Shown: in pieces, positions 13,095 through 22,309 of the stretch
How the letters are laid out: each line of letters begins with the position of its first letter
Position numbering within the stretch: position 1 is the first letter of the stretch
Assembly: GCA_948567375.1 (NCBI GenBank)
Contig: OX419759.1
Location: 54,723,493 to 54,787,492 of the forward strand
Direction: 5' to 3'
Source of the DNA: Lunularia cruciata
Taxonomy: Eukaryota; Streptophyta; Marchantiopsida; Lunulariales; Lunulariaceae
Length of the DNA stretch: 64,000 nucleotides
Position numbers and translations under genes: made by a program
The notes under the pieces: generated by a model
Databases searched by the model: none
Seen by the model: the letters and a program-made list of their open reading frames with translations, nothing else
What the model was told of the DNA's origin: nothing

Positions 13095-13555
13095 TAATAA
13101 GTTTATTTATACCACTCGAATCAACTCAACTCAGATCAGTACTTGATTTGTCACTCTATAAACTGCCAACAACTATAAACTGATTACAGTCAAGCCACAC
13201 TCACTTTAGCTAAGAGAATCTAGGTGATGCTTGTTGGCCTCTGTCTACCATAGCCAAGAACTCGAAGGCTCAACATCAGAGAAGTGAGCTCTCTGGAGCT
13301 ACACTTTGAAAGTGTACCCCTAAACTCGAGCTAGGTCTAAAACCCTAATGGTCCCATTGATGGCACACCCAACGGTGCAAAGTGACGGTGATGGTGCAAA
13401 GTGATAGTGGGCCCCACCATGAAGTCAGTACCCCAAACACAAAATCTGACCGTCGGAAAGTAGTCTTATGAGTAACTGCTTAAATACCTCTAACCACTAT
13501 CACTGCAACTCCAATGTCCGAGTAATCTAGATGCAACACTACAATTGGTGTGACA
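13095..13555 (-). repeat. element C, left LTR (3' LTR of the minus-strand element)
   Basis: It aligns by eye along its length with 33401-33840, sharing for example CACACCCAACGGTGCA, ATCTGACCGTC and CCACCATGAAGTCA. The inner edge ends TGACA at 13555. The outer edge lacks the TGATGTAATC start of the other copy, so 13095 is approximate. The many substitutions and indels between the two copies mark it as an old insertion. Confidence 0.75.
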
Positions 13556-13567
13556 ATTGTCTGAAGT

Positions 13568-13665
13568 ATATACATTGCTACACAACATACATCATTGTCA
13601 ACATCATACACTATAGAAGCACAACGCACACATAAGTCATACATGAACTCTAAAGTGCCACAATT
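13568..13665 (+). repeat. direct repeat unit inside element C next to its LTR
   Basis: Partner of the unit at 12995-13093. Both share TCAACAT, AGAAGCACAA, CACACATAAGTCATACAT and CTCTAAAGT.CCACAA. Confidence 0.65.
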
Positions 13666-13834
13666 GCCCTCCTAGTTGGCGGTTAGGTCTCTCTAACTCC
13701 AGATAGCCATCTACTCTAAGTATATGGTATACCCTATGATGGGCAAAGATCAAGAGGCCAAGTGCTATCGAGCCCCATTGTTAATTGCCTATTTGCAATC
13801 TATACCATATAAAGGATGAACTAGCTATATGTCA

Positions 13835-13987
13835 AGTACATCTAAGACATAACCATTGTCCTTGAAGTACCACCATGAGGGAAGAGTAATACATGCCATA
13901 TGCCATATGCCATCCTCTCAAACAACTATCACACACTAACAAGGTAGCAGCTCCACCAAAAAAGCCACATAACATATACTTCAAGCA
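13835..13987 (-). pseudogene. element C: PHD-finger domain at the pol C-terminus
   Basis: The minus-strand reading gives LLVCDSCLRGWHMAY, then GQWLCLRCT, the second half of a C4HC3 PHD finger: CDSC, the zinc-binding His in GWH, and the final CxxC after the conserved Trp. The sixth ligand is lost (MAY, where Cys is expected), and the first pair is irregular (CLKYMLCG). PHD fingers bind histone H3 tails in their Lys4 state. The domain follows directly on integrase-type sequence (VWKDHVHNFAPCHLP) in the same open frame, so it belongs to the retroelement polyprotein and is not a stray host exon. The frame opens at 14122 and stops at 13832. Confidence 0.7.
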
Positions 13988-14122
13988 TACACGTACAAAT
14001 GCCAAGCTTGTGTCCATAGTACTATCAATGTTTGGGAGGTGGCATGGCGCAAAATTGTGCACATGATCCTTCCAAACAACTCCATCACATCCTTCCAAGG
14101 ACTCCAAATGGCAAAACCTCAC

Positions 14123-14580
14123 GCACTTTCAAGATATTATGGCCTATAGAAACATCAAGTGTCGTCGGTGTTGTCTATTGTAGATATACATAGTCCTTTG
14201 GATGAAATCAATGGATTGAGGGTCTATAATCTCCTCCTCAAATAGTAGCATAGCATAAGGTATCTCTATGCTAAGCAATCACCAAGTTCTCAAAGGCCGT
14301 CGGCATCACTCTCCAAAAATCTTTGCCCGTTGAGAACATGCGCTCATCTATACATTTGGATCATCCAAGTCCAAAACTACAAGTAGCATCTCGACAAATG
14401 GCTGTAGGTACATTTGGATCTCATCCATAGAGTAGGAAGTAAGGAGAGAAGGATGCTTAGGAGGCTTGCCGGCTGAACCAATAGCTCATGGCCAACCAAA
14501 GTAATTAGAAATCCCAATCTCCTAAGCGGTCTCCCTGCAAACCATACTTTTGCAATCCTTTCTTCACTATCTGCATGCCC
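14123..14580 (-). pseudogene. element C: integrase C-terminal region
   Basis: The segment begins with QIVKKGLQKYGLQGDRLGDW (in the frame opening at 14690) and continues in shifted frames with WLAMSYWFSRQAS, SFSPYFLLYG and then DVSIGHNILKVREVLP, which runs into the PHD frame. This is the part of a Ty3 integrase after the catalytic Glu. The zinc-binding and D,D,E core portions are absent: the sequence before it belongs to RT (see the junction finding at about 14580). Several stops are present. Confidence 0.65.
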
Positions 14581-14920
14581 AGTTGCATCAAAGATCTCCT
14601 TTGGTGTAGGCATGGCATACCAATCAGCCCTAGTTTGTTAGTTGATAGGATGGAAATCTCCACATATCCACCTATCTGTGTAGTTGCCATGCATATCCTT
14701 CTTGGTTGGCATCATTGTCGTTGATGCACACTCTCCATGTGAAATCTCTACCAAACCAACCTCAAAAAGGTCACTCTTCCGGCTCTGAATCAATGTCCTC
14801 TCCATATCACTATATTGATAAGGACATCAGAAAATTGGTGTATTGCTAATTAGCTCAATCCAAATATTATGTCCCTTCAAAGCACCCAAATCCTTCATAT
14901 TGAAGGCAAAACAACTTGTG
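14581..14920 (-). pseudogene. element C: reverse transcriptase N-terminal fragment
   Basis: The reading on the minus strand gives a partial PR-RT linker (FLRSYTSCFAFNMKDLGAL, further upstream near 14940) and then PTKKDMHGNYTDRWICGDFH followed by YAMPTPKEIFDATGHA. These are the first RT motifs of a Ty3 element of the KKDxxGNYTDRRxCGDYRP type. The sequence leaves the RT family right after GHA; the LDLRSGYHQ motif, the palm with the catalytic Asp pair and RNase H are all missing. Confidence 0.75.
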
Positions 14921-15779
14921 TAGCTCCTCAAGAACCTCCAAACCCTCTGTCTTTCCTCTCCTATAAGCTTGGGTCCAAGATCTGGCTCCTAAGTATCATC
15001 TATAACTATCGTAGGAGTGGAAGACGTACTGATTGGCTACTACACTAGGCCCTTGGGAGCACTAGTGTCATGCTCTCGACCACTAGAGGTCCCAACCTTT
15101 GTGTGAAAAACTCTCGCCACTCTGGCTGCAAGCTCCATACATTCTCTAGCAACATCCCAAGTAGACCAAGGGTGTAATCCAAGTAACCCATGCTTACCTG
15201 GATGGACTCCAAGTAGACCACTCTCCCTAGTAGCTACTGGTTGTATCCCAAGAATACCATGTCCACTTGGTTCATCGCTCCCAGTATGTGCCTGAATCGT
15301 CTCAATAGGCACAAGGCTCGCAAGTGTTTGAGTGGTGATGCCTATCAAGTGCATCCTACACTGCTTTGCCAAGCCAAGGCTCACAATCTAGGTCAAATAT
15401 TTTAGGTCCATAGTCTGACCTAACACATGACGCTTGGATATCTTTGACACTACTGGAACAACACTAATACTGGTGCAAAAACCCATCGTCTACTCTCTCT
15501 CATCAGCATTGGGCTTCACCAATTGCTATAATTGTGAGTCCCAAACCAATTTACGACTTCCCTCTTAAATAGCATGAGAACATAGGAAACTCATAAGTGT
15601 AGTAAAAGTGGCTCTAGGCTATCTAGCTAGATTCACCACTACCATAGGTGACCTATCAGCCACTACCACTATTTGAGATTGACGCCCAACATCCAAATGT
15701 CATCAACAAGGATGTGGTCTAGTCATTAAATCCCATCATATGTACATGGTAGAACCTCTTTGAGTAAGAGGTTTGTCCA
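14921..15779 (-). pseudogene. element C: methyltransferase-RT linker, decayed
   Basis: Mostly frame-shifted linker. A frame at 15384-15040 is open and contains a short degenerate repeat of the form LLGxHPGxHGLLGxHP (about 15270-15150). Linker regions of this kind vary quickly between copies, and no function is assigned. Confidence 0.4.
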
Positions 15780-16320
15780 TCAAAGACAAAGACGATGAGC
15801 CCATGATCTCACTCTGGTTGCATCTAACAATATAACAAGTACTATCTAAGAATGGACTTGATGTGTACTCGCCATCACTCTGGTACAAGAATCACCCATC
15901 AAAGGAACATTCTCCAAAATGTAAGCTAGAGAAATGGACTAATGGACCTGGAAATGTCAAAGTATACATAAAATCTCCCAAAACACTCCAGAATGAGTAT
16001 CCTAAAGACCCAAACCTCAACCATCATGTGTATGTCCCTCATATGGCCATCCAAAAATCACCAAATAAATAGGCCCATGTCGCTCTAGATCATGCCCTCC
16101 CATTAAGGAAATGTTTGCTGGTAGGACCTTTTGGTAACCCCTGACTACTAACATCAATAATAACTCACGATACTGATAGGCCAAGTGTGCCACATGATGG
16201 AGCAAGACTTGCCTAGCGGTCTCATCTCTCTCCACATACAAGTACCTCTATAATCGTATACCCGTTTGTAGTACCAAAGCTAGCCCGTTGCTAATCCCAC
16301 CAAACAACTCCAATAGACAT
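15780..16320 (-). pseudogene. element C: cytosine-C5 DNA methyltransferase domain
   Basis: C5-methyltransferases transfer a methyl group from S-adenosylmethionine to cytosine in DNA. The signature motifs appear in order on the minus strand. Motif I (AdoMet-binding), LELFGGISNGLALVLQTG, is at 16261-16314. A helix with VERDETARQVLLHHVAHL follows. Motif IV reads VIFGWPYEGHTHDG, where the family has Pro-Cys-Gln; the codon at 16041-16043 is TAT (Tyr), so the nucleophile Cys is lost. Motif VI reads YILENVPLMGDS, with the Glu codon at 15912-15914. A motif VIII-like stretch, LLDATRVRSWAHR, is near 15830. One frame change lies just before motif I, with stops after motif IV. The C-terminal target-recognition part is not distinguishable. 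It lies between protease and RT of the same element. Confidence 0.78.
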
Positions 16321-16699
16321 ACTCCACTCCCTTTATTGGACACTGCCACGCAATGAGTGTGGTATCTAGTGGTGGCCAGGTAATCAACTCTGGAAGCTCA
16401 TCCTCACACTCATCTCTTGGTGGTACAAAGGCTCCACTCCAAGCCTATTGCACCAACCAAACTGCATGTTTTTGCAATGCCTCCTCTAAACTCCACAATG
16501 GAACATCCAAGGTGGATGGAACAATTCCACTCATCCTCCAAATCCGAATGATCTCCTCTAGTATAGAAGTATCCTTTGCATGCTCATTCTCCTCCAATAA
16601 ATCACCATGCCAAGTAACCGCACCATTGAAAGTTGAAATTGCCATGGTCTCAGACTATAGTGAGCCAAGACTGCCACTACTAAAACATACTAGTAGGCG

Positions 16700-17060
16700 A
16701 TATACTTATCTCTCACCAGACTGCCAACCTGGTCTATATGAGGTTGTCTCCTCCCAATAGTCAATATTGAAACCCATGGGGTACAACATTGCTCCTCCAA
16801 CTAACACATCATACGACTCAGCTATGGTCGCAATGGCATGAGCTCTCACCACACGAGCTATCAATTGGATGACTAAGCTGAAGGTGAACCACCAACTCTC
16901 CATGTGTGATGTACTGTGTCAAACCACCTCCTAGAGATATTTGGATCTGAAATGGACACCTCTCCACATCGGTCTTTTGTAACCCTAGATCGATAATTGC
17001 AGCCTTCTCCAACATAGGGGCTGTATAGACCTTCCCAGAAGGTCCCACCAAATGGAAAAT
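16700..17060 (-). pseudogene. element C: retropepsin-like protease region
   Basis: The minus-strand frame at 17051 begins VGPSGKVYTAPMLEKAAIID and continues through LVVHLQLSHPIDS. A second frame (16903 onward) gives SYDVLVGGAMLYPMGF, which matches the usual C-terminal part of Ty3 aspartic proteases (a VLVG or ILG motif near the end). The catalytic Asp-Ser/Thr-Gly is not intact: IIDLGLQ is read where it should be. Upstream, 17321-17067 is an open linker frame (ATLCEGKDDVVPTT, then ARLEELLARPAFERA) that also belongs to the gag-protease region. Confidence 0.6.
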
Positions 17061-17584
17061 CCCCCTCTAGTTATCCAATTGGACAACACTAGGTATGGAT
17101 TGTGCTCTCTCAAAGGCCGGTCTAGCTAGCAACTCCTCCAATCTAGCCGCTACTCCCTGCCATAAACCACTGGTCGTTGAACGGATCCCATGCTTCTCAA
17201 CCAAGTCAACTCCACTATCAACCACCTCTGCTCTAGTAGTAGGAACCACATCATCCTTACCCTCACAAAGTGTGGCAACCAACCCAAACACTAGGGCTGG
17301 GTCAACTCCCAATGTACACATATCACTAATTGAAATAACGGGTAGTGTATAATCAGCTGAGCCACCCCCAACATTGTGCTAGACTCAATCTGTGTAATAG
17401 CAAGTGGCTGACTAGTAAATAGTCCATCATGCATCCCATCACCACCTACCACACCTGCATTGGGACATCTAGGAGGCATGGATGTTGTTTGCAATGCCTG
17501 AGAAGAGCATGAAAGACTGCGGAAGTTTGACCTGTCTCCCAACCTCTCCTCTCCGTGGGTCCAACTCCATTGATGCTCCTCTAG

Positions 17585-17947
17585 TGTAAAAGACCAAAAC
17601 CGAGGAGAGAAATAGGAGAATGGAAACTCACATTGGGACACTTGAATGAGGGAAAACTCCGAATGCCTAGCATGAGCTTCCACTTTGGTATTTATAGGTA
17701 GCATACAAGACTCATGAAGCTTCTCAAGAAGCTTCCTTCTAGAAGCTGCCTACTTGGAGTGCAAGCTAAGCTAGTTAGAAGCTTCTAGAAGCTTCCTTCT
17801 AGAAGCTACCTGCTTAGGGCGCAAGTTAACTAGTTGGAAAGTACCCAAGAAGCTTTTTAGATACTTCTAGAATATTCTAGGCTATTTTGTCTTATTCTCT
17901 ACTTTGTAAACTCGACTAACTTTGTCGCTAAACTCCATATTGTTACA
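17585..17947 (-). repeat. element B, left LTR (3' LTR)
   Basis: 363 bp. It matches the right LTR but lacks one ~60-bp internal repeat unit found there. It contains the same TATA (GGTATTTATAGG on the plus strand, about 17690) and GAAGCTTC/TTCTAGAA arrays. The adjoining polypurine tract, read on the minus strand, is GCGGCGGGGCAATA (about 17961-17948). The integrase/chromodomain frame runs through this tract and stops inside the LTR. Confidence 0.9.
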
Positions 17948-17959
17948 TATTGCCCCGCC

Positions 17960-19564
17960 GCTAGTTGGTGACGTCCTCGTTGCCAGTGAAGCTTTGAATT
18001 CCTTGATGGCCATCTGTGCATTTTGGAGGTGGGAAAGAGGTTCCCATGTGGCATCATGAAGGGGATACCCTTTCCAAAGGACCTTGTACTCCGTATGTTG
18101 GTGACGGCCTTGTTGAATATGACAACGCGCAAGGATACAATCAACTTTGTACTCCTCATGATCATTGATAGGGACAGGCAGAGGAGGAGGTTGGACTCGA
18201 GAGGAAAAGGAAGAGGGGTTAGGAACAAAGGGTTTCAACTTGGAAACATGAAAGACAGGATGGATACGCATGTGACAAGGCAAAGCAAGTCGATAAGCAA
18301 TAGGAGAGATAATGTGGGTGATATCAAAGGGTCCTATCCAATTAGGAGCAAGTTTACGAACTTGGGTACCAAGTGGGAGAGGGAGGTTACTAGAGGATAG
18401 CATGACTTTATCGCCAACTTCAAAGGTGAGATCACAAAAATGGTGGTCCGCATATTGTTTTTGGCAATTCAGAGCAATAAGGAGGTGAGACTTGGCTTGT
18501 TGGAGAGATTGGGATATAGTGGTCAAGAATGTGGAAGTATGAGGAACTTGAGAGGAAGGGGGAGCAAGAAGCAAATCTGGAATAAGCGGATCTTGGCCAA
18601 AATTGAGAAAGAAGGGAGAAAATCCGGTGCTTGCCTGTTTGGAATTGTTGTAGGCAAATTCTGCAGCTGCAAGACATTCATCCCAGTTAGTATGGTGGAT
18701 ATTGACAAAGGCCTGCAACATATCCTCCAATGTACGATTTGCGCGTTCAGTTTGTCCATCAGTTTGAGGATGATAGGCCATGGACAAAGCAAGCTTGGTG
18801 CCGAGTATCTGGAAGAGTGCTTGCCAAAACTTCCCAGTAAATCAAGGATCACAATTGGAGATGAGTACACGTGGCATCCCATGATGCTTGAAGATATTGT
18901 CAAAGTAGATTTACGCTAAGGTTGGAGCACCCACGGTATCACATGTTGGTGCCAAGTGGATTTGCTTACTAAGCTTATCCACAAACACCACAATTGAGGT
19001 GTGTCCTTGTTTTATCTTTGGCAAGGATGTGATGAGATCCAAGCTCACATGCTCCCAGCGAGTGGATGGAATGGCAAGCGGTTGAAGGAGTCCACTCGGC
19101 TTCTAATTATTGGCCTTGTTACGTTGGCAGCTCTCACACGATCTGACAAATTCTTGAACATCTTGTGTCATGTTGGGCCACCACCATTGACGTTGGAGGG
19201 TACCCAAGGTCTTGTCCACACCCATGTAACCAGCGATGGGTAAATCATGGGCTTCTTGAAGGCGCACAAGTCGAAGATCACCTTTGGTTGGAACATAGAT
19301 CCGGTCCGCATGGAATAGAAGGCCTTCCTTGAAGGAGAAGGTGTTGTACTCTTTGTCACTTGTTGTTAGACGACCATGTACCATTTGGAAGAAGGGATCT
19401 TGTTGGAGAGCTAACCGAAACTTGTTATGGATCTTGGGGTCAATTGACACCATTGTAATTGCTGCCGCGATGAGAGGAAGAGACTTCAAATCAGGTCGTC
19501 GTGATAGAGCATCAGGGATGACATGGAACCGACCTGGTTTGTACTCAAGTTTGATGTCGAACAA
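17960..19564 (-). pseudogene. element B: integrase with chromodomain
   Basis: The first frame (19564-19103) carries the end of RNase H (YKPGRFHVIPDALSRRPD) and the H2C2 zinc module (GYMGVDKTL...CESCQRNKA). The core follows: WEHVSLDLITSLP has the first Asp; the second is lost (ISNCDP then a stop, where an Asp-rich SDRDPRFT-type motif is expected); [20 protein letters not shown] carries the Glu. After the GPF-type module (WIGPFDITHIISPIAYRL) there is a chromodomain at 18157-18002 (EEYKVDCILA, then EYKVLWKGYPLHDATWEP) with its aromatic cage partly visible. Chromodomains guide integration to marked heterochromatin. Stops near 19100 and 18830 break the frame. Confidence 0.85.
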
Positions 19565-19880
19565 TTGAAGTTGCTCTTCTCATTGATGATGTCGACTCTT
19601 CATGTGCTCCAGGTGTAAGGTCTGCAACAATGGCTTGTGATCAGTTCACATGATCACTTGTTTCCCCAAGAGATAATGCCTCCATACCTTGGTGGCATAT
19701 ACCATTGCAAGTTGTTCCCGATCTTGAGCATAGTAATTTCTTTCAGCTGTATTTATTCATTGAAACACAAAGGTGATGGGATGTAGTCCATCTGGAAATT
19801 CTTGTTGCAACACCGCTCCAATTGCAAAGTTAGAATCATCAAAATCAACCACACAAGGTAGTTGAGGATCATATGGTTGA
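19565..19880 (-). pseudogene. element B: RNase H, 3' part, cut off by element A
   Basis: Reads QPYDPQLPCVVDFDDSNFAI, then FPDGLHPITFVFQ, and ERNYYAQDREQLAMVYATK before HYLLGKQVIM and a stop. This is the RNase H fold of Ty3 pol. Its upstream half lies at 26466 on the other side of element A, with the break at the AGAAT target site. Confidence 0.8.
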
Positions 19881-19885
19881 AGAAT

Positions 19886-20609
19886 TGTAATACCAAGGGT
19901 TAGCCATATGATCTAGATGTAAAATTCGGTTTGGTAACATCTAGAATGATGTTATACATGATGGTCAAAATAGATCAGATAGAAGTATCACCAAAAGAGT
20001 ACTTCTACTAATAGGGCAGAAACCAAAATAGACTTGAGAACCTTAGAACCAATAGCTAGACATATGATTTAAAGGTGAGAATTGGTTTGGTAACATATGG
20101 AAGGATGTTACACATGATGGACTAAACAGATCAGAAAGAGGTATCACCAAAAGAGGACTTCTACTAATAGAGTAGGAACCGAAATATGCCTGAAATCTTT
20201 GAAGGCAATTTCGGATGCCTAAACGGATGAATTAGGCCTCAAAAATGTGCACATTCTCCCCCTGGCCTTCTCTCTTGACTGGTTTGTCTCGTCGAGAGCT
20301 TTCCAATGGTACCTTACTCATGTGATTCTGAGATTCCTACAGGAAGATTCCCTAAAAGATTCCCTCCGGTCAAAGCTTGTTTGACCAACCAGATAGGACC
20401 TAGACCAGACAGGTCACCCATCCAAGTAAGTAATCCAAGGGTGGAGCTTGCTGACATGTCACCTATCTGTGTCCCTAATCCTATGGTGGAGCTTCCTTGG
20501 AGGAGATCCTCTTTGCCTATATAATAAAGAGAAGGTGCTCTCTTGGGGCATCGAATGTTTGAGTGTGCAATCTGTGTTTTCTCTCTTCTCTTGTCCTCAG
20601 AGTATTACA
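19886..20609 (+). repeat. element A, 5' LTR
   Basis: 724 bp with 8-9 bp inverted ends (TGTAATACC / AGTATTACA). U3 contains two diverged copies of a ~155-bp block (about 19900-20050 and 20058-20210), both with GGTTTGGTAACAT and CACCAAAAGAG. A TATA box, TATATAAT, lies at 20518-20525, about 85 bp before the LTR end, giving a short R-U5. Confidence 0.93.
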
Positions 20610-20610
20610 A

Positions 20611-20622
20611 TGGTATCAGAGC
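20611..20622 (+). promoter_or_regulatory. element A primer-binding site (initiator tRNA-Met)
   Basis: TGGTATCAGAGC, one base after the 5' LTR, is the standard complement of the 3' end of plant initiator tRNA-Met, used to prime minus-strand synthesis. Confidence 0.95.
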
Positions 20623-21212
20623 GAGTGTTCTAGTCCAAGAGAGTGGATCACCCCTCTTGGAATAGCACGAACTACTGAAACTGAGTAATTTGAGGTTGAG
20701 AACATAGAGTAATCGCTAGACTTAGGAAGGACTTTAGAGAGCGGATGGGATGGATGCGCCGGGGGGACAATTTCCCCCACCTAGCTTTCCATTCTCAAAC
20801 CCATTCCACATCAAGGTTATGTACATCCAGCGTGAGTAGATGAGAGTATCGCTAGTTTCTCACTTTGGTGTGGAATTCATGGACAGAGTGATGAACTCAC
20901 CAAACCCGGTGATTCTACTTGTGGTGATATATGACAGAGAGTGGGATTTGAAGATCTACAATCTATTATGATAATATGGATATGAATGTCCCAAATACTC
21001 TCCCTTTCAACACTCAAGTAGAAATCCGTTATGTAGTGAGGCCGAAATTGATGTTTAGAGATTTTGTGGTTAGGAATTTTGGTGAGGAGTATTATCAACG
21101 AGTGATAGCTTCTGAGGTCCCTATGGTAGTTCCGATAGTTTGTGCGCCTTCCAGAGTGATTATATTGACTCTGTATTGAAGTAGACGTTAGCAATTGGGA
21201 GTTGCAGGAACC

Positions 21213-22301
21213 ATGGATCCGCAGTTGCAAGAGCTGGTGCAAGGAATGCAAGGTATGTTGAATGAATTTCGAGATATTAAGATGACCATGGAGACATTGC
21301 AAAGTCAAGTGCAGATCCTCAGGAACGATCAAGCCATGCAAGAAGAAGAGCCGTCTCAAAGCCCAGTACCTGCGATTGAAGTACTTGGAGAGGCACCCGT
21401 GCCTACGAACCCTATCAACGATGAAGCCACATTGCTACTCCGGATGAAGAAGACCTGCAACATCAAGCCTTACAAGAGGCAGCGTACGATGGGAGTAGTG
21501 GAGAATTGGATCTCGAGAATGAATTGATATTTTTGATTATTCTCAACAGAGATCATAGAGCATGCTGCGGGCGTGTTTGCATGTGGGTACTTGACCGATA
21601 AAGCCCTCACATGGTATGATGCTTGGGAATGATCCATGTTGGCAGAGAGAAGGGAGGTCACATGGACAGCAATGCAAGAAGGTCTGCTCAAGAATTTCCA
21701 ATCGGTGGATTCAGTGCAGATGGCTCGAACCCGACTATGGAGATTGAGATAGAAGAATAGCGTACAAGAGTATGTAGAGGCCTTTCTGGATCTACAAGTC
21801 GCAATTACCGACATGAGTCCAGCAGAGGCTCTCGACAATTTCAAACGAGGGTTGAAAGAGCGGATTCGCCAAGAAGTCATGGTGCAAAACCCTCGCAAGG
21901 TATTTGAAGCTATTGCTTGTGCGTAGAGAATAGCCGGAGCATTAGGTGGAGGTGAAGGAGTAGTTCCACCTCAACATTATTGGGCAGAAATGCCACACAT
22001 GGGTGGACCAGTACCGATGGAATTGGGCAACCTTCGATTCCGGGATCGAGGAGCACGGCCGCTTCAAGGGGAGCGGGGACGGGTAGAAGAACAAAGAGAT
22101 GGAGTCCCACGAGGAGAAGGGACTCGAGGAGAACAACGCCGTTGTTACAATTGTGGCCGTATTGGGCATATATCTACCAATTGTTGCACTCGTTTCCCTA
22201 AAGGCACTCGGCCTTCATACAAGCGATCTTTGAACAACATGGAGAGGCACATTGAAGAGGAGGAGGTGGAAACCACTTCGGAAAACGAAGATCACCAGTA
22301 A
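21213..22301 (+). pseudogene. element A: gag with five premature stops
   Basis: One continuous frame of 363 codons from ATG 21213 to TAA 22299-22301, interrupted by stops at 21525, 21534, 21630, 21750 and 21924 with no frame change. The N-terminus is helical (MDPQLQELVQGMQGMLNEF). The capsid-like part contains GYLTDKALTWYDAWE and NSVQEYVEAFLDLQ. A CCHC zinc knuckle, CYNCGRIGHISTNC, lies at 22144-22185. Gag forms the particle and binds RNA. Three stops are TGA and two TAG, at sites where Arg (CGA) or Gln (CAG) would fit, so each could come from one C-to-T change. Pol lies in the -1 frame relative to gag. Confidence 0.85.
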
Positions 22302-22309
22302 ATGTACCT

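Noticed and set aside
18440-18919. 159-codon plus-strand frame over the element B integrase
   Set aside because: A shadow of the minus-strand integrase, which has clear motifs.
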